Positions 11,273-23,173 are shown, counted from the first letter of the stretch. The stretch is 64,000 nt of DNA from Spinellus fusiger (GCA_025094145.1 JALLLS010000013.1:496001-560000), one strand, 5' to 3'. The notes: generated by a model from the sequence alone, not told the origin. A program made the numbers and translations.

Positions 11273-12609
11273 TACAGTGGGGTAGCAAAAAAAATTGGCA
11301 ATTTGAAAAAATCCGATTGATTTCATATCATCAATACAGTGTTTTTCCTGTATCAAGAGAAATAAAACGTATTTTCTACTGTAATAAAGCTCATATTATG
11401 TTAAAGAAAGGCTATAGAATACGTATATCTAATTTATTTTTACATTTAATTATAAAAAATTATTACAAATGTAGCTTTAATAATGGGTACTCCCACCCTT
11501 GTTCTTGATGACTTCTTGCATTCGTGCTGGCATTGTCTCAATCAAAGAATTCCATGTTTTTGGCTCAAAGGAATCCCAGACTTCTTGTATAATATTTTTG
11601 AACTTGTCTATCTTAACAGAACCATTGCATCTCTCCTGGACCTTGTCTTTCATTTGTATCCAAAGGTTTTCAATGGAGTTCAGATCGGGTGATTGAGCAG
11701 GCCACTCCAAACTATCAATTCCTCTCTCCCTTTTCCAATCACTTGCTACAATACTTTTGTGAGTGAGTGCTCCATCTTCCATCAATATTAGGTGGCACTC
11801 TAGACCCCAGAAACGTAGCAATGCCTCTTCATAGACTTTCTTGACAAAATCAACAGCCTTTCGTTCATTCTTCTCAAGCATCACCAGTTCCGACTTCTCA
11901 CCGTGACGAATGGCTCCCCAGACCATAACTGAGGATCTTCCACTCTTGAATGTGGGAGCAAGACAATCTTTTTTATAGGCTTCTCCATCCTTACGCCAAA
12001 CGTGAACCACTCGACTGTTTTTGCCAATTTCGAAACTACTTTCGTCAGTCCATATAACTTTTTTCCACATGTCAATGGTCCAGTGGAGATGTTCTTTGGC
12101 AAACTTGAGTTTTCTTTCTTTATGTGTTTCATTCAAAAAAGGTTTCTTCTTTGCCACTCGGCTAAATATACCCTCTTCATGCAGTACACGTCTAACAGTG
12201 TGCTTACTGCATTCTTCGGGTATCGCTGCAACTATCTCACTTAAAGTCAATCGTCTGTTCTTGCCAATAACGTTCAGAAGGTGTCGTATTCTTCTTTCAT
12301 TGAATATTTTGGGTCTTCCTGAACCTTCTTGGCGTTTGGTAGTTCCTCTTGTCTTTTGTTGATTTAGAACATTGTAAATTGTTCGCAGCCTTACTCCAGT
12401 TCTTTCAGCTATTTCTTTTACTTTTATATTTGCTTGTCGAAAATTAACAATGGTAAGTTTTTGATCTTCTGTTAGTTGCATTGTAAATTAAATATGGATA
12501 TACTTTTATTAAGAAGAAAGGAAGAAAACTGCTACAAGTGTCTCTTATGTAAGATATGAAATATATCGGATCTCTAAAAAAATGCCAATTTTTTTGCTAG
12601 CTCACTGTA
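11273..12609 (-). mobile_element. Complete Tc1/mariner element with intact transposase
   Basis: About 1.34 kb, beginning TACAGTGGGGTAGCAAAA and ending in its inverted counterpart (reading inward from the right: TACAGTGAGCTAGCAAAA), with TA at each end. The inverted repeats stay similar for about 55 bp, to a shared 'ATTTCATATC'. The single ORF spans nearly the whole interior. It interrupts the direct repeat that flanks the adjacent LINE, so it is the younger insertion. Confidence 0.93.
11477..12481 (-). CDS. DD34E Tc1/mariner-family transposase, intact
   Basis: Uninterrupted 334-aa frame starting at ATG 12481. N-terminal helix-turn-helix region (~1-60) and an AT-hook-like 'GSGRPKIF' at ~53-60 are followed by the DDE catalytic domain: Asp146 ('WTDES'), Asp236 ('MEDG') and Glu271 ('DLNSIENLW'). 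Exactly 34 residues separate the second Asp from the Glu, the Tc1-like spacing. 'SSVMVWGAI' and 'WPAQSPDLN' are the usual family blocks. The protein would bind the element's inverted repeats and move it by cut-and-paste into TA sites. With all catalytic residues and no stop, it may still be active, or was until recently. Transcription is not demonstrated. Confidence 0.95.
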   Translation of the reverse strand: MQLTEDQKLTIVNFRQANIKVKEIAERTGVRLRTIYNVLNQQKTRGTTKRQEGSGRPKIFNERRIRHLLNVIGKNRRLTLSEIVAAIPEECSKHTVRRVLHEEGIFSRVAKKKPFLNETHKERKLKFAKEHLHWTIDMWKKVIWTDESSFEIGKNSRVVHVWRKDGEAYKKDCLAPTFKSGRSSVMVWGAIRHGEKSELVMLEKNERKAVDFVKKVYEEALLRFWGLECHLILMEDGALTHKSIVASDWKRERGIDSLEWPAQSPDLNSIENLWIQMKDKVQERCNGSVKIDKFKNIIQEVWDSFEPKTWNSLIETMPARMQEVIKNKGGSTHY

Positions 12610-13670
12610 CATATCCTTGGGCAATTGCAGTAATGCAAAAGCTGAGAGGAATGGGTGTAAACATGTATGGCTTTGGGATTACAGCAGCCCTAAGAGCGTA
12701 TACTGTTTTTGTTCGGCCTATCCTTGAGTATGGGTTGGCTATTTGTAATGTCAATAGACTAGGCATCCGCCCGCTACAAATCTGTCAGTCTGCTTGTCTG
12801 AGACTTTGTCTTGCTAGATCTGCTACTGCTAGGTTTGGAAAGATCCAGGTTGCCCAATTAGCTGCCCTCCCTAACATATACTCTCGTTTTCTTTATCTGC
12901 AAGCCAAATTTGTTGAGCGCGCAGCTACCCTTCCTGAAGACACCCTCCTCTGGTGCCTTGTCCCGCAGCTTGAAGCACCCCAGAGTAAAGCCAGATGGAT
13001 TAAGCTACGTGGCAATGTACTCTGGCAAAATGCTCAAAGAATAGGACGGGCTCACAACCCTCCTAAATATCCATTAAAAGTAGCTTATCTTGAACGTCTT
13101 CAAAGTGAAATTACTAGTCTAGTACGTGGCAAGAATCCGCTGGTGACGGTAGCCCGTGGACTATGTAGACCTGTTTGGGATCCAATTCTTCTACTACCGT
13201 GCACGCGCAAAGAAAGACATCGTCTACTAAAATGGAGGATTGCTTGGTTACCACCAACACCTTCAGTTCCTTGCCAATGTGGCCACCCATCTGCCAATCG
13301 GGACCACTTTCTCATGTGCACATTCGTTGATCATGAACGCTCTACGTTCTTGTTCTTCCTAGTTCCTGCCCCACCACAATACGTTCATCCAATTGACTAT
13401 TGTCTAAATCTTCTGTCGCGCACGGTTAAGTCTTTTGTTAAATGGCGAGATCTCTGGCCCAATTTTTTAATACTGATACAAGCCATTGATCGAGCCACGT
13501 ATACTCGAGGCTTTAAGGTAGAGCCATCAGCTGGTAGCCTGCTCATTGAGGCTGCTGATGGGTGTGTTGAGTGGGAACGCCAACGCCGCCATAGAGTGCA
13601 AAGACTCCTGCAGCAACAGACGCTGTATCCTCACTTCTCCTCCGATCTCTCCTCTACCACCCATTCTTAA
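12582..13670 (+). pseudogene. LINE reverse-transcriptase C-terminal fragment
   Basis: Open frame of about 350 aa matching the post-catalytic end of LINE polyproteins: 'FVRPILEYGLAI' is the typical thumb-region motif, and 'CQCGHPSANRDHFLMC' is the terminal Cys/His cluster found in these elements (CxCG...H...C). The polymerase catalytic YxDD box and any endonuclease are absent because the copy is 5'-truncated. The first codons lie in mariner sequence and do not belong to it. Dead on arrival as an autonomous element. Confidence 0.8.
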
Positions 13671-14067
13671 CCCGTTTAGCAAAGCCAGAAGCTGCTAGTG
13701 TAGTTGCTGTATTTGTGTCCTCAGGATTGTCCGAGTTGCTCTAAGTATCCCTCGTTGGATTTCGAATCGCCACAGGATGACGGTTATCTTTTTGGTGTCC
13801 TGGTTTCCTTGCTGACTTTATGGCCTTTTGGATGTCTATTCATAATTCTCATTTTACCATCATTTCTCATTTTTCATCATTTTTCCCTCATCTGAGGTTT
13901 TGTATTTCTCGGTCCTTCTGTTTCCCATTCATTTGCATTCTTTTTTTCACTTTCGTATTTGAAGTGTTTTAATGTTTATTCTATTTTTTCAAAAGTTCTC
14001 ATAGGGTGGCTAACATGCCCAATGCGCGAATAGCAATCAACACCCACAAATAAAAAATACTTTGAAC
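12606..14067 (+). mobile_element. 5'-truncated LINE (non-LTR retrotransposon)
   Basis: Carries only the C-terminal end of a reverse-transcriptase polyprotein and a 3' tail. A 16-bp sequence, TGTACATATCCTTGGG, lies at its 5' edge (12606-12621); 15 bp of it recur after the 3' end (14068-14082) and the full 16 again at 14189-14204. This fits a target-site duplication. The 3' end is not poly(A) but ends AAAAAATACTTTGAAC. The 5' repeat is itself interrupted by the mariner element. Confidence 0.75.
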
Positions 14068-14082
14068 TGTACATATCCTTGG

Positions 14083-14204
14083 AGTGTTTATATGTTTATT
14101 CTTATTTTTCAAACGATCTCATAGGGTGGCTAACACGCCCAATGCGGGAATAGCAAACCACACCCAAATAATAAAAAATACTTTGAACTGTACATATCCT
14201 TGGG
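14083..14204 (+). mobile_element. Second LINE 3' end (about 105 bp) at the same site
   Basis: Repeats the final ~105 bp of the preceding LINE (TCTCATAGGGTGGCTAACA, the AATGCG block, the A-rich tail, TACTTTGAAC) with about 10% differences, and ends with another TGTACATATCCTTGGG. It is either a second, extremely truncated insertion at the same target or a diverged tandem duplication of the tail. Confidence 0.75.
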
Positions 14205-14217
14205 TGGATACGATATA

Positions 14218-15025
14218 ATGAGGGACGTTGAAATGACAATTCCTGATTCTAAACTCCACTCCCATCGAAGACCGTTCTGTCCAGTGAAGACAAGAGCCAT
14301 GGACACACACACCCTCTTCCGTTGGCTTAGACCTATGAACAGTTTCTACCGCAGTATAAAGTGTGGCACTCCTCCTTCTGGATGGGACCCTCAAGTCAAA
14401 TACATTGATAGCCTAGCATGGGCACCTTCAGTCCCTTCTGCTGTGCATGACCTACTTGAACCTCGTCATGGGCAAAAGACCGAGTCCTCACACGTACAGA
14501 ACAGCATGGTGGATGTTCGAGGTATGTATCCTAGTCTCAAAGAACAACGCCGCACTATAAAGATCAAGTCCATTACAGATAAGAAACACCCATGCTGTGG
14601 TGCCTATGGTCTGTTTGCTGCACAGACACTCCAGCCCCACCAACTCGTCTTGGATTACTTGGGAGTGGTGGAATACCAAACCCATGACACCGCCTCAGAC
14701 TATGTTTTGCACTTTGGCAATGGCATCTCTATTGATGCCAATGTCTGTGGCAATGAGGCGAGATTCTGTAATGATTTCAGAGGCATTGGATCTGCCCCCA
14801 ATGTCTGTTTCCAAACCTACCAACATGAACAGACAAAGAGAATACGCATTGGGATCTTTGTGTTGGGAAAAGGAAAGATTAGAAAAGGAGAAGAGTTGGT
14901 AAGCAATAGAAGTGCCTAGAGAGATGCTTGTATTGATGGCCCACTAGCTTATATCGTATGGTAAATCCTTCTGGTCTACACGAGGCATTGATATGAGCCA
15001 TCAAAACCATTCCAACAAGGAGTGA
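14218..15025 (+). CDS. SET-domain protein (putative lysine methyltransferase)
   Basis: Two exons, 14218-14898 and 14948-15025, 252 aa. The second exon is not obvious but restores the SET end signature: 'GEEL' joins to 'LISYGKSFW'. The SET core is 'GAYGLFAAQTLQPHQLVLDYLG', then 'NEARFCNDF' (the usual RFxNH-type AdoMet/lysine pocket with Asp in place of His), then the 'GEELLISYG' C-terminal tyrosine motif. No cysteine-rich pre-SET or post-SET cluster is visible. Substrate unknown; histone or ribosomal protein lysine are both possible. The ATG lies 14 bp after the LINE footprint, so the native promoter or an upstream exon may be displaced or lost. Confidence 0.75.
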
Positions 15026-15531
15026 AGATCCTATGAGGGTGGGGCTATTTCTCCTATGGCGCTATGAGGTGGTTGGGATAGAATGAAAGAGAATCCCTGC
15101 TGTCATATGAAATAGCTATAGGGATCATCACTATAGAATAGATACTCTTTGACTGTCTTTGTCTTTCTATTAGCAGGTTGATGCTATTTCTTTCTATTGT
15201 TGGAAATAGGTAGATTTGGTCACCTATTTCTGAAGAACTTATTACAGTGTTTCCATATATGTATAATGTGAAATAGCATAAATAGTGAGAACAGATGCAC
15301 TCTTAGCATCTTGGAGAAATATACTCTTTTAAACCCAAATAGCACACCATTTGCTTAAGGATTCTTAACACTATCTTCACCGTAAATGATCATAGACTCT
15401 CCACCCTCTTCTATTTAAAAAAAAATCGAGACTGTGAAATAGTAAAGTCACACTAGGCCTCTTCCTGACGGGCTTAAGGCATCCGTCGAAATCTTTCGCA
15501 CTATAGAAAATACCACGGACTCTCTTTCCTC
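15026..15531. other. Intergenic region before the Xaa-Pro aminopeptidase gene
   Basis: AT-rich DNA with no supported gene. Several GGAAATAG/GAAATAG-like words recur (15100-15270), but I see no clear repeat boundary. Confidence 0.5.
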
Positions 15532-17735
15532 ATGTTGCGCAGACTCCTTGGAATAGCACGCTTAGCTACTCGTAAGTCGGCAAAGTACTGTTCTGATGAT
15601 TTAAAGAAAGAAAGAAAAAAATAAAGGACCGTTTCTTTACAGTCCACTGAAGCAATATGCCTTTGCCCGGCCACTCCACCGCACGCTGGCTACTTCTACT
15701 GTTTCTGAGCGTATTCCCGCCACTCACCGACGCTCCTTTGGACAGCCCACTGCAGAGACACACCCTTACAAAATCAAACAAGGACAAGGTAGAACAGTGG
15801 TTGTTGTTGTAGATAGTAGTTTTTTCTTTATATATATCTATATATTAAAAAAGAGGGGGAATATCTTACTAGTGACGCCTGGTATTTCTGCCAGCGAATA
15901 TGAATTGCGCCGTAGTCTGTTGATGAAGTCTCTGCCAATGGAGAGTGTTGTAGTGAGTGTTGGCTATAGCACTCGTTACATGACCAACAATATATTCTAT
16001 CCATTCCACCAATCTACTGATTTCTGGTACTTGTGTGGATTTAATGAGCCAGATGCTGCCATGATTCTTAGTAAGAAGAAGAGATAGAAAAGAGAGAGAG
16101 AGAGACTTATTTGGTATAGAAAAGGACGCTTCTACACGGGGCTATAAACAAATCATGTTTGTTTCTCCCAAGAACCCAAAGGTTGAACTGTGGGAGGGTC
16201 CTTGTACAGGCATTGATGGTGTTAAGGAGCTTTTTGGTGCAGATGAGGTCAGCCATTTCTCTTAACAAGAAGAAAAAGAAAAGATAAAAGAAAACAACAC
16301 TCATAGACGGATGCCTTTTTTATTTTATATATTAGGGGTATGAAAACTCAAGATTCCCTTCTTATCTTCAGAGCTGCTTCACTGCACCTCATCTGTTTAT
16401 GGATAGCCCAGTCCTAACTCCTTCTTTAATGTCGCAGTCAGGAAGCAAAATGGCCATTGATGTTGGTAGGAATACATTCTTGTCCTTACTCGATGAATTC
16501 CCGTGGATCAAAAGACATGGCTTTCTACAGGGTGTGTAGTTAAGCTGGCGTGTGATCTCGAGAAAATCCTCTGCTCTTCTTGTTCTTCTTGTTCTGTTTT
16601 TTGGATTGATTGTTGATTGTGTATGATAGGATTAAGGAAAAAAGCCGTCAAACCCCTCAGTAAATATGTACAAGAACTAAGACTCATCAAGAGTGATGGT
16701 GAAATCGAATTGATGAAGCAGTCAGGCTATATCAGCTCAAAGGCATTTATTGAGGTATTTGAACCACTCCTACAGTATCTATTTCTTTTTTCTTTTATGG
16801 TATAATATAAACATGTGTTTTTTTTAAAAAAAAAACTTAGGCCATGAAATGGACACAGCCAGGATATTTGGAAGATCAGCTATGGGCTAAAATGGAATAC
16901 GAATGTCGTATGCATGGCTCCAGTGTTCTTGCCTATGTGCCTGTAGTAGCAGGTGGACCCAATGCCCTTTCTCTGCACTATGTACGAAATGATATGGTAT
17001 TAAAGTAAGTGGATCTATAAAATATAAAATAAAAGACTTGCCTACTTATCATTGCCTTTCTTCTTGCTAGGGATGGAGATCTGGTATTGGTGGATTGTGG
17101 TGGTGAATACAATGGGTATGCAAGTGACATTACACGTACTTGGCCTGTCAATGGAAAGTTCACTGAACCCCAACGTCAATTGTATCAGGCTGTGCTTAAT
17201 GTAAACAAGATGTGTATCAAGGTATTTCACACATCACTGTATAAAAGAAAGAAAGAAAAAGAGAGAGGGAGAAGGCTAACCCGAGGTCATGTTTAGTTAT
17301 GTACAGAAGAAGCCGATGTCTCTCTTCATGCTATTCATGCTGCTTCTGTTGATGCCATGAAAAATGAACTTGGTGCTATTGGATTCGAAGCAAGTCGACA
17401 GGTAAAGAGTGTGTCTTTTATAGTATCTCATATATTCTTGATAGGACATTGAGACCATTCTTTACCCTCACCATGTCGGTCATTACCTTGGGCTGGATGT
17501 GCATGATGTCCACTCCATTGATCGCTCTAGGAAGCTAAAGAGTAATACTGTGATTACCATTGAGCCTGGACTGTATGTTCCATACAATGACAAGTTCCCT
17601 GCTCAGTTCCAGGGAATTGGTATTCGTATCGAGGACAATGTAGTCATTGGCAGGGAGACACCTTATGTCTTAACAGCCACAGCACCCAAAGAGATAGTAG
17701 ATATTGAGTTCTGTTGTGCTAATCAAAAGGCATAA
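15532..17735 (+). CDS. Mitochondrial Xaa-Pro aminopeptidase (ICP55/XPNPEP3 type)
   Basis: Ten exons: 15532-15571, 15627-15788, 15873-16070, 16120-16247, 16336-16531, 16630-16754, 16841-17004, 17071-17221, 17297-17401, 17445-17735; about 519 aa. The N-terminus (MLRRLLGIARLATRPFL) is Arg-rich, without acidic residues, and looks like a mitochondrial presequence. 'FGQPTAETHP' and 'VTPGIS' are the hallmark start of XPNPEP3/Icp55. The M24 pita-bread fold supplies all five metal ligands: Asp346, Asp357, His436, Glu463 and Glu486. Icp55 trims one residue from imported proteins after MPP cleavage, stabilising them. Exon 2 uses an AAG acceptor; the more obvious CAG acceptor downstream gives an immediate stop. 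Confidence 0.93.
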
Positions 17736-18009
17736 ATTTTTCTTAGTGTAGGTAGTATTGATAGCAAAAAAGAAAAAGAAAAAAAAGAAAAAAGAGATCA
17801 AAGTATTATTTAATAATAAACAATGACTATTTAAATAGACCCTTTATTACTATTCCTATTACTATTCCTATTAGACTAATTCACTATCCAAAGAGATCCA
17901 CTCTATAGAATGTCATTTGCTACAATACTAGCTTAATAAATAAGACACCTTGTGAAGATGGACAAGGACAAAGCACAACTGCATGTGACCCACTGTGTCG
18001 GAGTTTCTT

Positions 18010-19172
18010 ATGTGCTTCTTCCAAGGCATTTCGAAAAGATCAAAGCTTAAGTCTGATAACCTACGTAATGACAAGGACGGGGGTTCTATCGCACTAAGGA
18101 AGTTGTTGCATTGGTCAAACACAAATAATAGAACTCCTTCTTTAATCTCTGATTTACACAGTGAAGAAGAGCAACTTTTGGTTCATGAGGAGATGGTAGT
18201 CAAAACATAGACACAACAACCCAACTCTATTAAACATATCCACAGACAGATACTAGAGTCTTCTATGGTAGAAACACAGCAAGACGTTGGTGACAGTGGT
18301 TAAATAGACTACAGGAGCCTATGCCTTATATTATTCCTTTCAATATCAAAGGTAAGACTACTTACGTTTCTACTCCTTGTCCCTTTGGAAGAAGAAATAT
18401 TGACGCGTAGATTAGTGCAATCCAAGGATAGACGTAAGCATGTGCCCAATAAGATTGTTCATCAGAAATACAATATCTTTACATTTCTTCCCTTGGTACT
18501 ATTTGAGCAGGTAAGGGACATAATGGAGTGATAGTTGCTTCATAGAATAAAATAGTAACATTGGCTATAGTTTACTGTCTTTTTCAACCTCTACTTTCTT
18601 CTTGTTGCACTTTCACAGTTGATTCCTGCATTGAAAATAGGTGAGAGTCAACGAGATATTTATTATTCTCTATAGAAGAAGCATGGTATACTTATGTGGG
18701 TGATTGTATACTTTTAGGCTACCTTCTCACCTACTTTGGTCCTTTGAGCTTTGTACTGCTCATTACCCTCAGTAAAGAAGCTGTCGATGACTACCAACGC
18801 TACAAAAGAGACAAGGAGGCCAATTCACAACTCTATGAGCGCATTGGCATGTCTGGCCTAACTATTGTACCGAGTTCCAAGATCTGTGTAGGAGATCTGA
18901 TTAGAATAAGAAAAGACCAGCGTGTAAGTGAATGAACGGGAATCTATCTATTTTCTTGTACTGATGAGAGAATTTTAAGATTCCTGCTGACATGGTATTA
19001 CTGAGAACAACAGAAGAAACGGGTGCTTGTTTTATTCGTACAGATCAGCTAGATGGAGAGACAGACTGGAAGTTACGATTGGCAGTTCCTTCTCTCCAGG
19101 CACTCTCCTCAGAAGATGCACTGTTGGATATTCAGGGCGAGATGCATGGTAAGTTCATGTTGACAGGCGAGC

Positions 19173-19207
<35 letters not shown>

Positions 19208-21466
19208 TTATTGGTTCTATTAGCTATTTTATTTGTTGATTCATTGATAAACATAATAAACCAAATACTGTGCACACTTTGTAGTGGTTCCTCCACACAA
19301 GGACATTCACCATTTTATTGGCACATTGAACACTATGGATCAGAATTCCATGACAAAGTGTAAAGAATCCCTTTGTATTGAAAACACACTATGGGCCAAT
19401 ACAGTCCTGGCTTCTGGTACTGCTGTTGGGTTTGTAGTGTATACTGGAAAAGAGACGCGTGCTGTGATGAACACCAACCACCCAGAAACAAAACTGGGGC
19501 TGTTGGACAGTGAAATCAATAAACTCGCCAAGGTGAGAAAAGAGCATCTATTGTTGTTGTACTTGTTGTTACAAAAGATTCAAATCTTATGTCCATGCAT
19601 ATGTCTGTTGAAATAGATATTGTTCTTGGTGGCCCTTTTTATGTCTTTTATTATGGTTGGTCTAAATGGATTTCGTGGTTTTTGGTATATCTATGTCTTT
19701 CGGTTTCTCATTATATTTTCTTCTATTATACCCATCAGGTAAGAATATTATATTAGATATACATTCCACCCCTTTCTTTTTCTTTTCTCATCCTATGTCC
19801 ATAACTATTTTGTGTGTGTGTGTGTGTAAATATATCTCATGAATGAATAATCTATTAGCTTACGTGTGAATCTTGACATGGGAAAGTCTGTCTATTCAAG
19901 ACGCATTGAAAGAGATGAGGATATCAAGGGAACCATTGTTCGTACAAGTACTTTACCCGAAGAACTTGGACGAATTGAGTACCTTTTGACAGATAAAACT
20001 GGGACATTGACCAAGAATGGGAAGTTTATCTTGGGTGTACATTACACTTGAAGTATGCCTGTATATGCATATAAACATATATTTTAAAAAGAAGTGTTAG
20101 AAAAAGACTAACATGTTATACTTATTATATAATAGAAATGGAACTTAAAAAGCTACACATGGGCACTATGTCGTATAGTATAGATACTATGGATGAGATC
20201 CAGACTTCACTTGTCTCAGTTTTTGAGAACAGTGGACATGGTAAGTTTATCATCAAGGCTTATTTTATTTATTTCCACTGTATTTCCATTCAAGCGTATC
20301 CTAAAGTGAATACATCTGGAAAAAATTGGAGATCCATGGCATGGAATATAAAAGAATGTGTTCAAGCACTTGCCCTGTGCCATAATGTAAGTTTATTTTT
20401 ATTTTTATAAATAATAAGTCAATGTAGAGAACGTAACTCCTTTTTATAGGTGACACCCTCTCTCACAACAGATGAAGAAACGACTTACCAAGCAGCAAGT
20501 CCTGATGAAGTGGCTATTGTGAAATGGACAGAAAAAATGGGAATGTTACTCATTTACCGTGATATCAACACCATTCGACTAAAGATAGCCTCTACAGGAG
20601 ATATACTTGAGTATAAGATCCTCAATGTATTTCCATTTACAAGCCAAACAAAGCGTATGGGCATTATTGTACAGGACCAACAGACACAAGAGATTGTCTT
20701 TTATCAAAAGGGGGCTGATGCTGTCATGAGTGCCATTGTACGCTCTAATGACTGGTAATATCTACACGTTTATGTTTTTGTTTTGTTAAAAATGACTTTT
20801 ATTTTTGCTAATAGGCTTGAGGAAGAATGTAGCAATATGGCTAGAGAAGGTTTAAGAACACTTGTTATTGGAAAGAAAACCCTGTCAAAAGTGATTTATT
20901 CTCTATTCAAAGAAAAGTGAGTTGAAGAAATAAAAACAGCACTGTGGACTGACAGTCCTATTTTGTTTGCTCAGATACCGCGAAGCAGAAGTCTCCTTGC
21001 ATGATCGCTATACGAATCAAGAGGAAGTCATAAGATCTCTCTTGGAGACAGAACTAGAGCTACTTGGACTGACAGGCGTAGAAGACACACTCCAAGAAGG
21101 AGTTAAGAATACATTGGAGAGTATCCACCATGCTGGTATCAAGATATGGATGCTTACAGGTAGATAAGATTCTAAAGTAGAGGATCTTCTCATCATGCAT
21201 ACTTCTAGGGGACAAGGCAGAGACGGCGACATGCATTGCTGTATCTTCAAAACTTGTTGCGCGTCACCAACACATTCACCGAATCACCCAAGGTGGCTCT
21301 ATTCTATCCTTTTCAACTGTTATTAATACATGAGATACCACACATAGTATCAAGTAGTGAAGAAGCAGAAGAAGAAATCTGCCATTTGGAGAACAAGATG
21401 GACAGCTGTCTTGTCATTGATGGAGAGTCTTTACAGGTAGAATGAGAGCTGATTGCTACATTTCTC

Positions 21467-21518
<52 letters not shown>

Positions 21519-23173
21519 TACACTCTATTCATCTATTGTTAATGTATCTTCTTAGTTTTATCTTGATAACTGCAGAGACACTTTTATTGAGATAGCAACT
21601 AGACTTTCAGTGGTGGTGTGCTGCCGTTGTTCGCCTACACAAAAGGTAATTCCAAGATAAATAGAAAGAAGAAAAGAATAAACCAAGTGCCATCTGTATT
21701 TACTTGTTTATTCTATATGGTATTATTCTATACTATACTATACTATATTATATTATATTATATTATATTATATTATATTATATTATATTATATTATATTG
21801 TATTGTATTATATTATATTGTATTGTATTATATTATATTATATTGTATTGTATTGTATTGTATTGTATTGTATTAGGCTGCTATTACTCACCTGATTAAA
21901 GATTATACCAAGAAGAGAGTACTATCGATCGGAGATGGCGGTAATGATGTGAGCATGATTCAAGCAGCCAATGTAGGCAAGTCAGAGACCGCACCCTCGG
22001 GAGAGTGGATCTCGGAACACTGATGCTTTTCGTGTTCAGGCGTAGGTATTGTAGGGAAAGAAGGAAAACAGGCTTCTCTTGCAGCAGATGTTTCCATTTT
22101 ACAGTTTAGTTACTTGACAAAACTTCTTTGTAAGCAACAGGTTGATAAAGTGATATTGACCCACGATATGTTTAGTATGGCATGGGCGTAACAGTTACAA
22201 GCAATCGGCCAAACTTTCTCAGTTTATTATTCATCGAGGGTTTATAATCTCAGTAATGCAAGCTGTCTTTTCGGGACTCTTCTACTTTGCACCCATTGCA
22301 CTATATCAAGGTTTATTGGTGGTCGGGTAAGTGTAACAGATAGAGTCTATTTAATTATTATTGTAATTGTATTCTTATTATTTACTGGGGGGTCTATGGC
22401 TGTAGGTATGCTACACTATATACTATGGCGCCTGTATTTTCATTGGTACTTGATCAAGATGTGACAGAAGAGATTGCTATTATGTATCCTGAACTATATC
22501 GAGATCTTACAAAGGTATAGACAGCGGGTTTACACCATGATGGAAGTTCATGGGATGTAGGGACGTTCTCTTTCATATAGGACCTTCTTTACATGGCTAT
22601 TAGTCAGTGTATATCAAGGTAATGCATAACCTATTTTTTTAAAATAAGCTTTCCAACTCACTTTATAATGGATATAGAAGGAGCTATTATGATGGTCTCG
22701 ATTCTGCTGTTTGAAGAAGAATTCATCCATATTGTATCTATTTCATTTACTGCACTTGTACTGAATGAACTTGTAATGGTGGCTCTCCAAATAAGAACAT
22801 GGTAAAAGAGACAGATGTTTATAGAATATTATCTCACATTTTTTCTTTATTTTATTTCTCTTTACTATAGGCACAGAGTGATGGCGGTATCAGAAGTGGT
22901 TACATTTTTTATTTATATTGGCTCAATGTTTCTTATGCCCGCCTATTTTGGTAAGAGAGAGAGAAATAGGACACAAGTTTCTTTGGCATGGTGATACTCA
23001 TAAACCGTGTTTTTTATGGCTTTGGCTTAATAGATATGGCTTTTATTTGTCAGATATCATTTATATGGAAAGTACTTGTGATGACTGCTGTAAGTAGTCT
23101 TCCTCTCTACAGTGTCAAAGCCCTATGTCGTCGCTATGCACCTCCACGCTCTGTAAAATTGGTAGATGTATGA
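18010..23173 (+). CDS. P4-ATPase phospholipid flippase, Neo1/ATP9 class
   Basis: Twenty-five exons between 18010 and 23173, phases checked at nearly all junctions. Family landmarks appear in order: '[19 protein letters not shown]' and '[16 protein letters not shown]' (M1-M2), '[13 protein letters not shown]' (actuator DGET), '[17 protein letters not shown]' (M4, PISL), '[10 protein letters not shown]' (phosphorylated Asp), '[10 protein letters not shown]' (nucleotide binding), 'MLTGDKAETA', '[11 protein letters not shown]', 'GREGKQAS'-like block and six C-terminal membrane segments to the stop. Close to ATP9A/Neo1 throughout, a class that acts in Golgi/endosome membranes, usually without a CDC50 subunit. 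Oddities: a GC-AG intron (donor at 21977), expanded pentanucleotide repeats in an intron, and about six extra residues after the DKTGT loop. The N-terminal start and first intron (18196-18296) are less certain, and exon 23 could start 3 nt further on. Confidence 0.94.
21455..21522. repeat. (TTA)n microsatellite in flippase intron
   Basis: About 18 TTA/ATT units inside the intron between the 'GDSLE'-like exon and the following exon. Intronic by frame continuity. Confidence 0.9.
21722..21875. repeat. TATAC/TATTA/TATTG pentanucleotide array in flippase intron
   Basis: A run of about 30 pentamers shifts from TATAC to TATTA to TATTG and ends directly at the intron's TATTAG acceptor, so the repeat itself supplies the 3' splice site. 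The open frames across it are artefacts. Confidence 0.9.

Noticed and set aside
13976..14204. Possible LTR pair from the repeated ~105-bp blocks
   Set aside because: The repeats lie side by side and both end like LINE 3' tails; no coding region lies between them as LTRs would require.
14200..14217. Upstream extension of the SET gene frame into the LINE target repeat
   Set aside because: No ATG in frame there; the first ATG is at 14218. An upstream exon beyond the transposon nest cannot be excluded, but I see none.
21618..21899. Two overlapping Tyr/Ile-rich frames
   Set aside because: They come from the pentanucleotide repeat inside a flippase intron.
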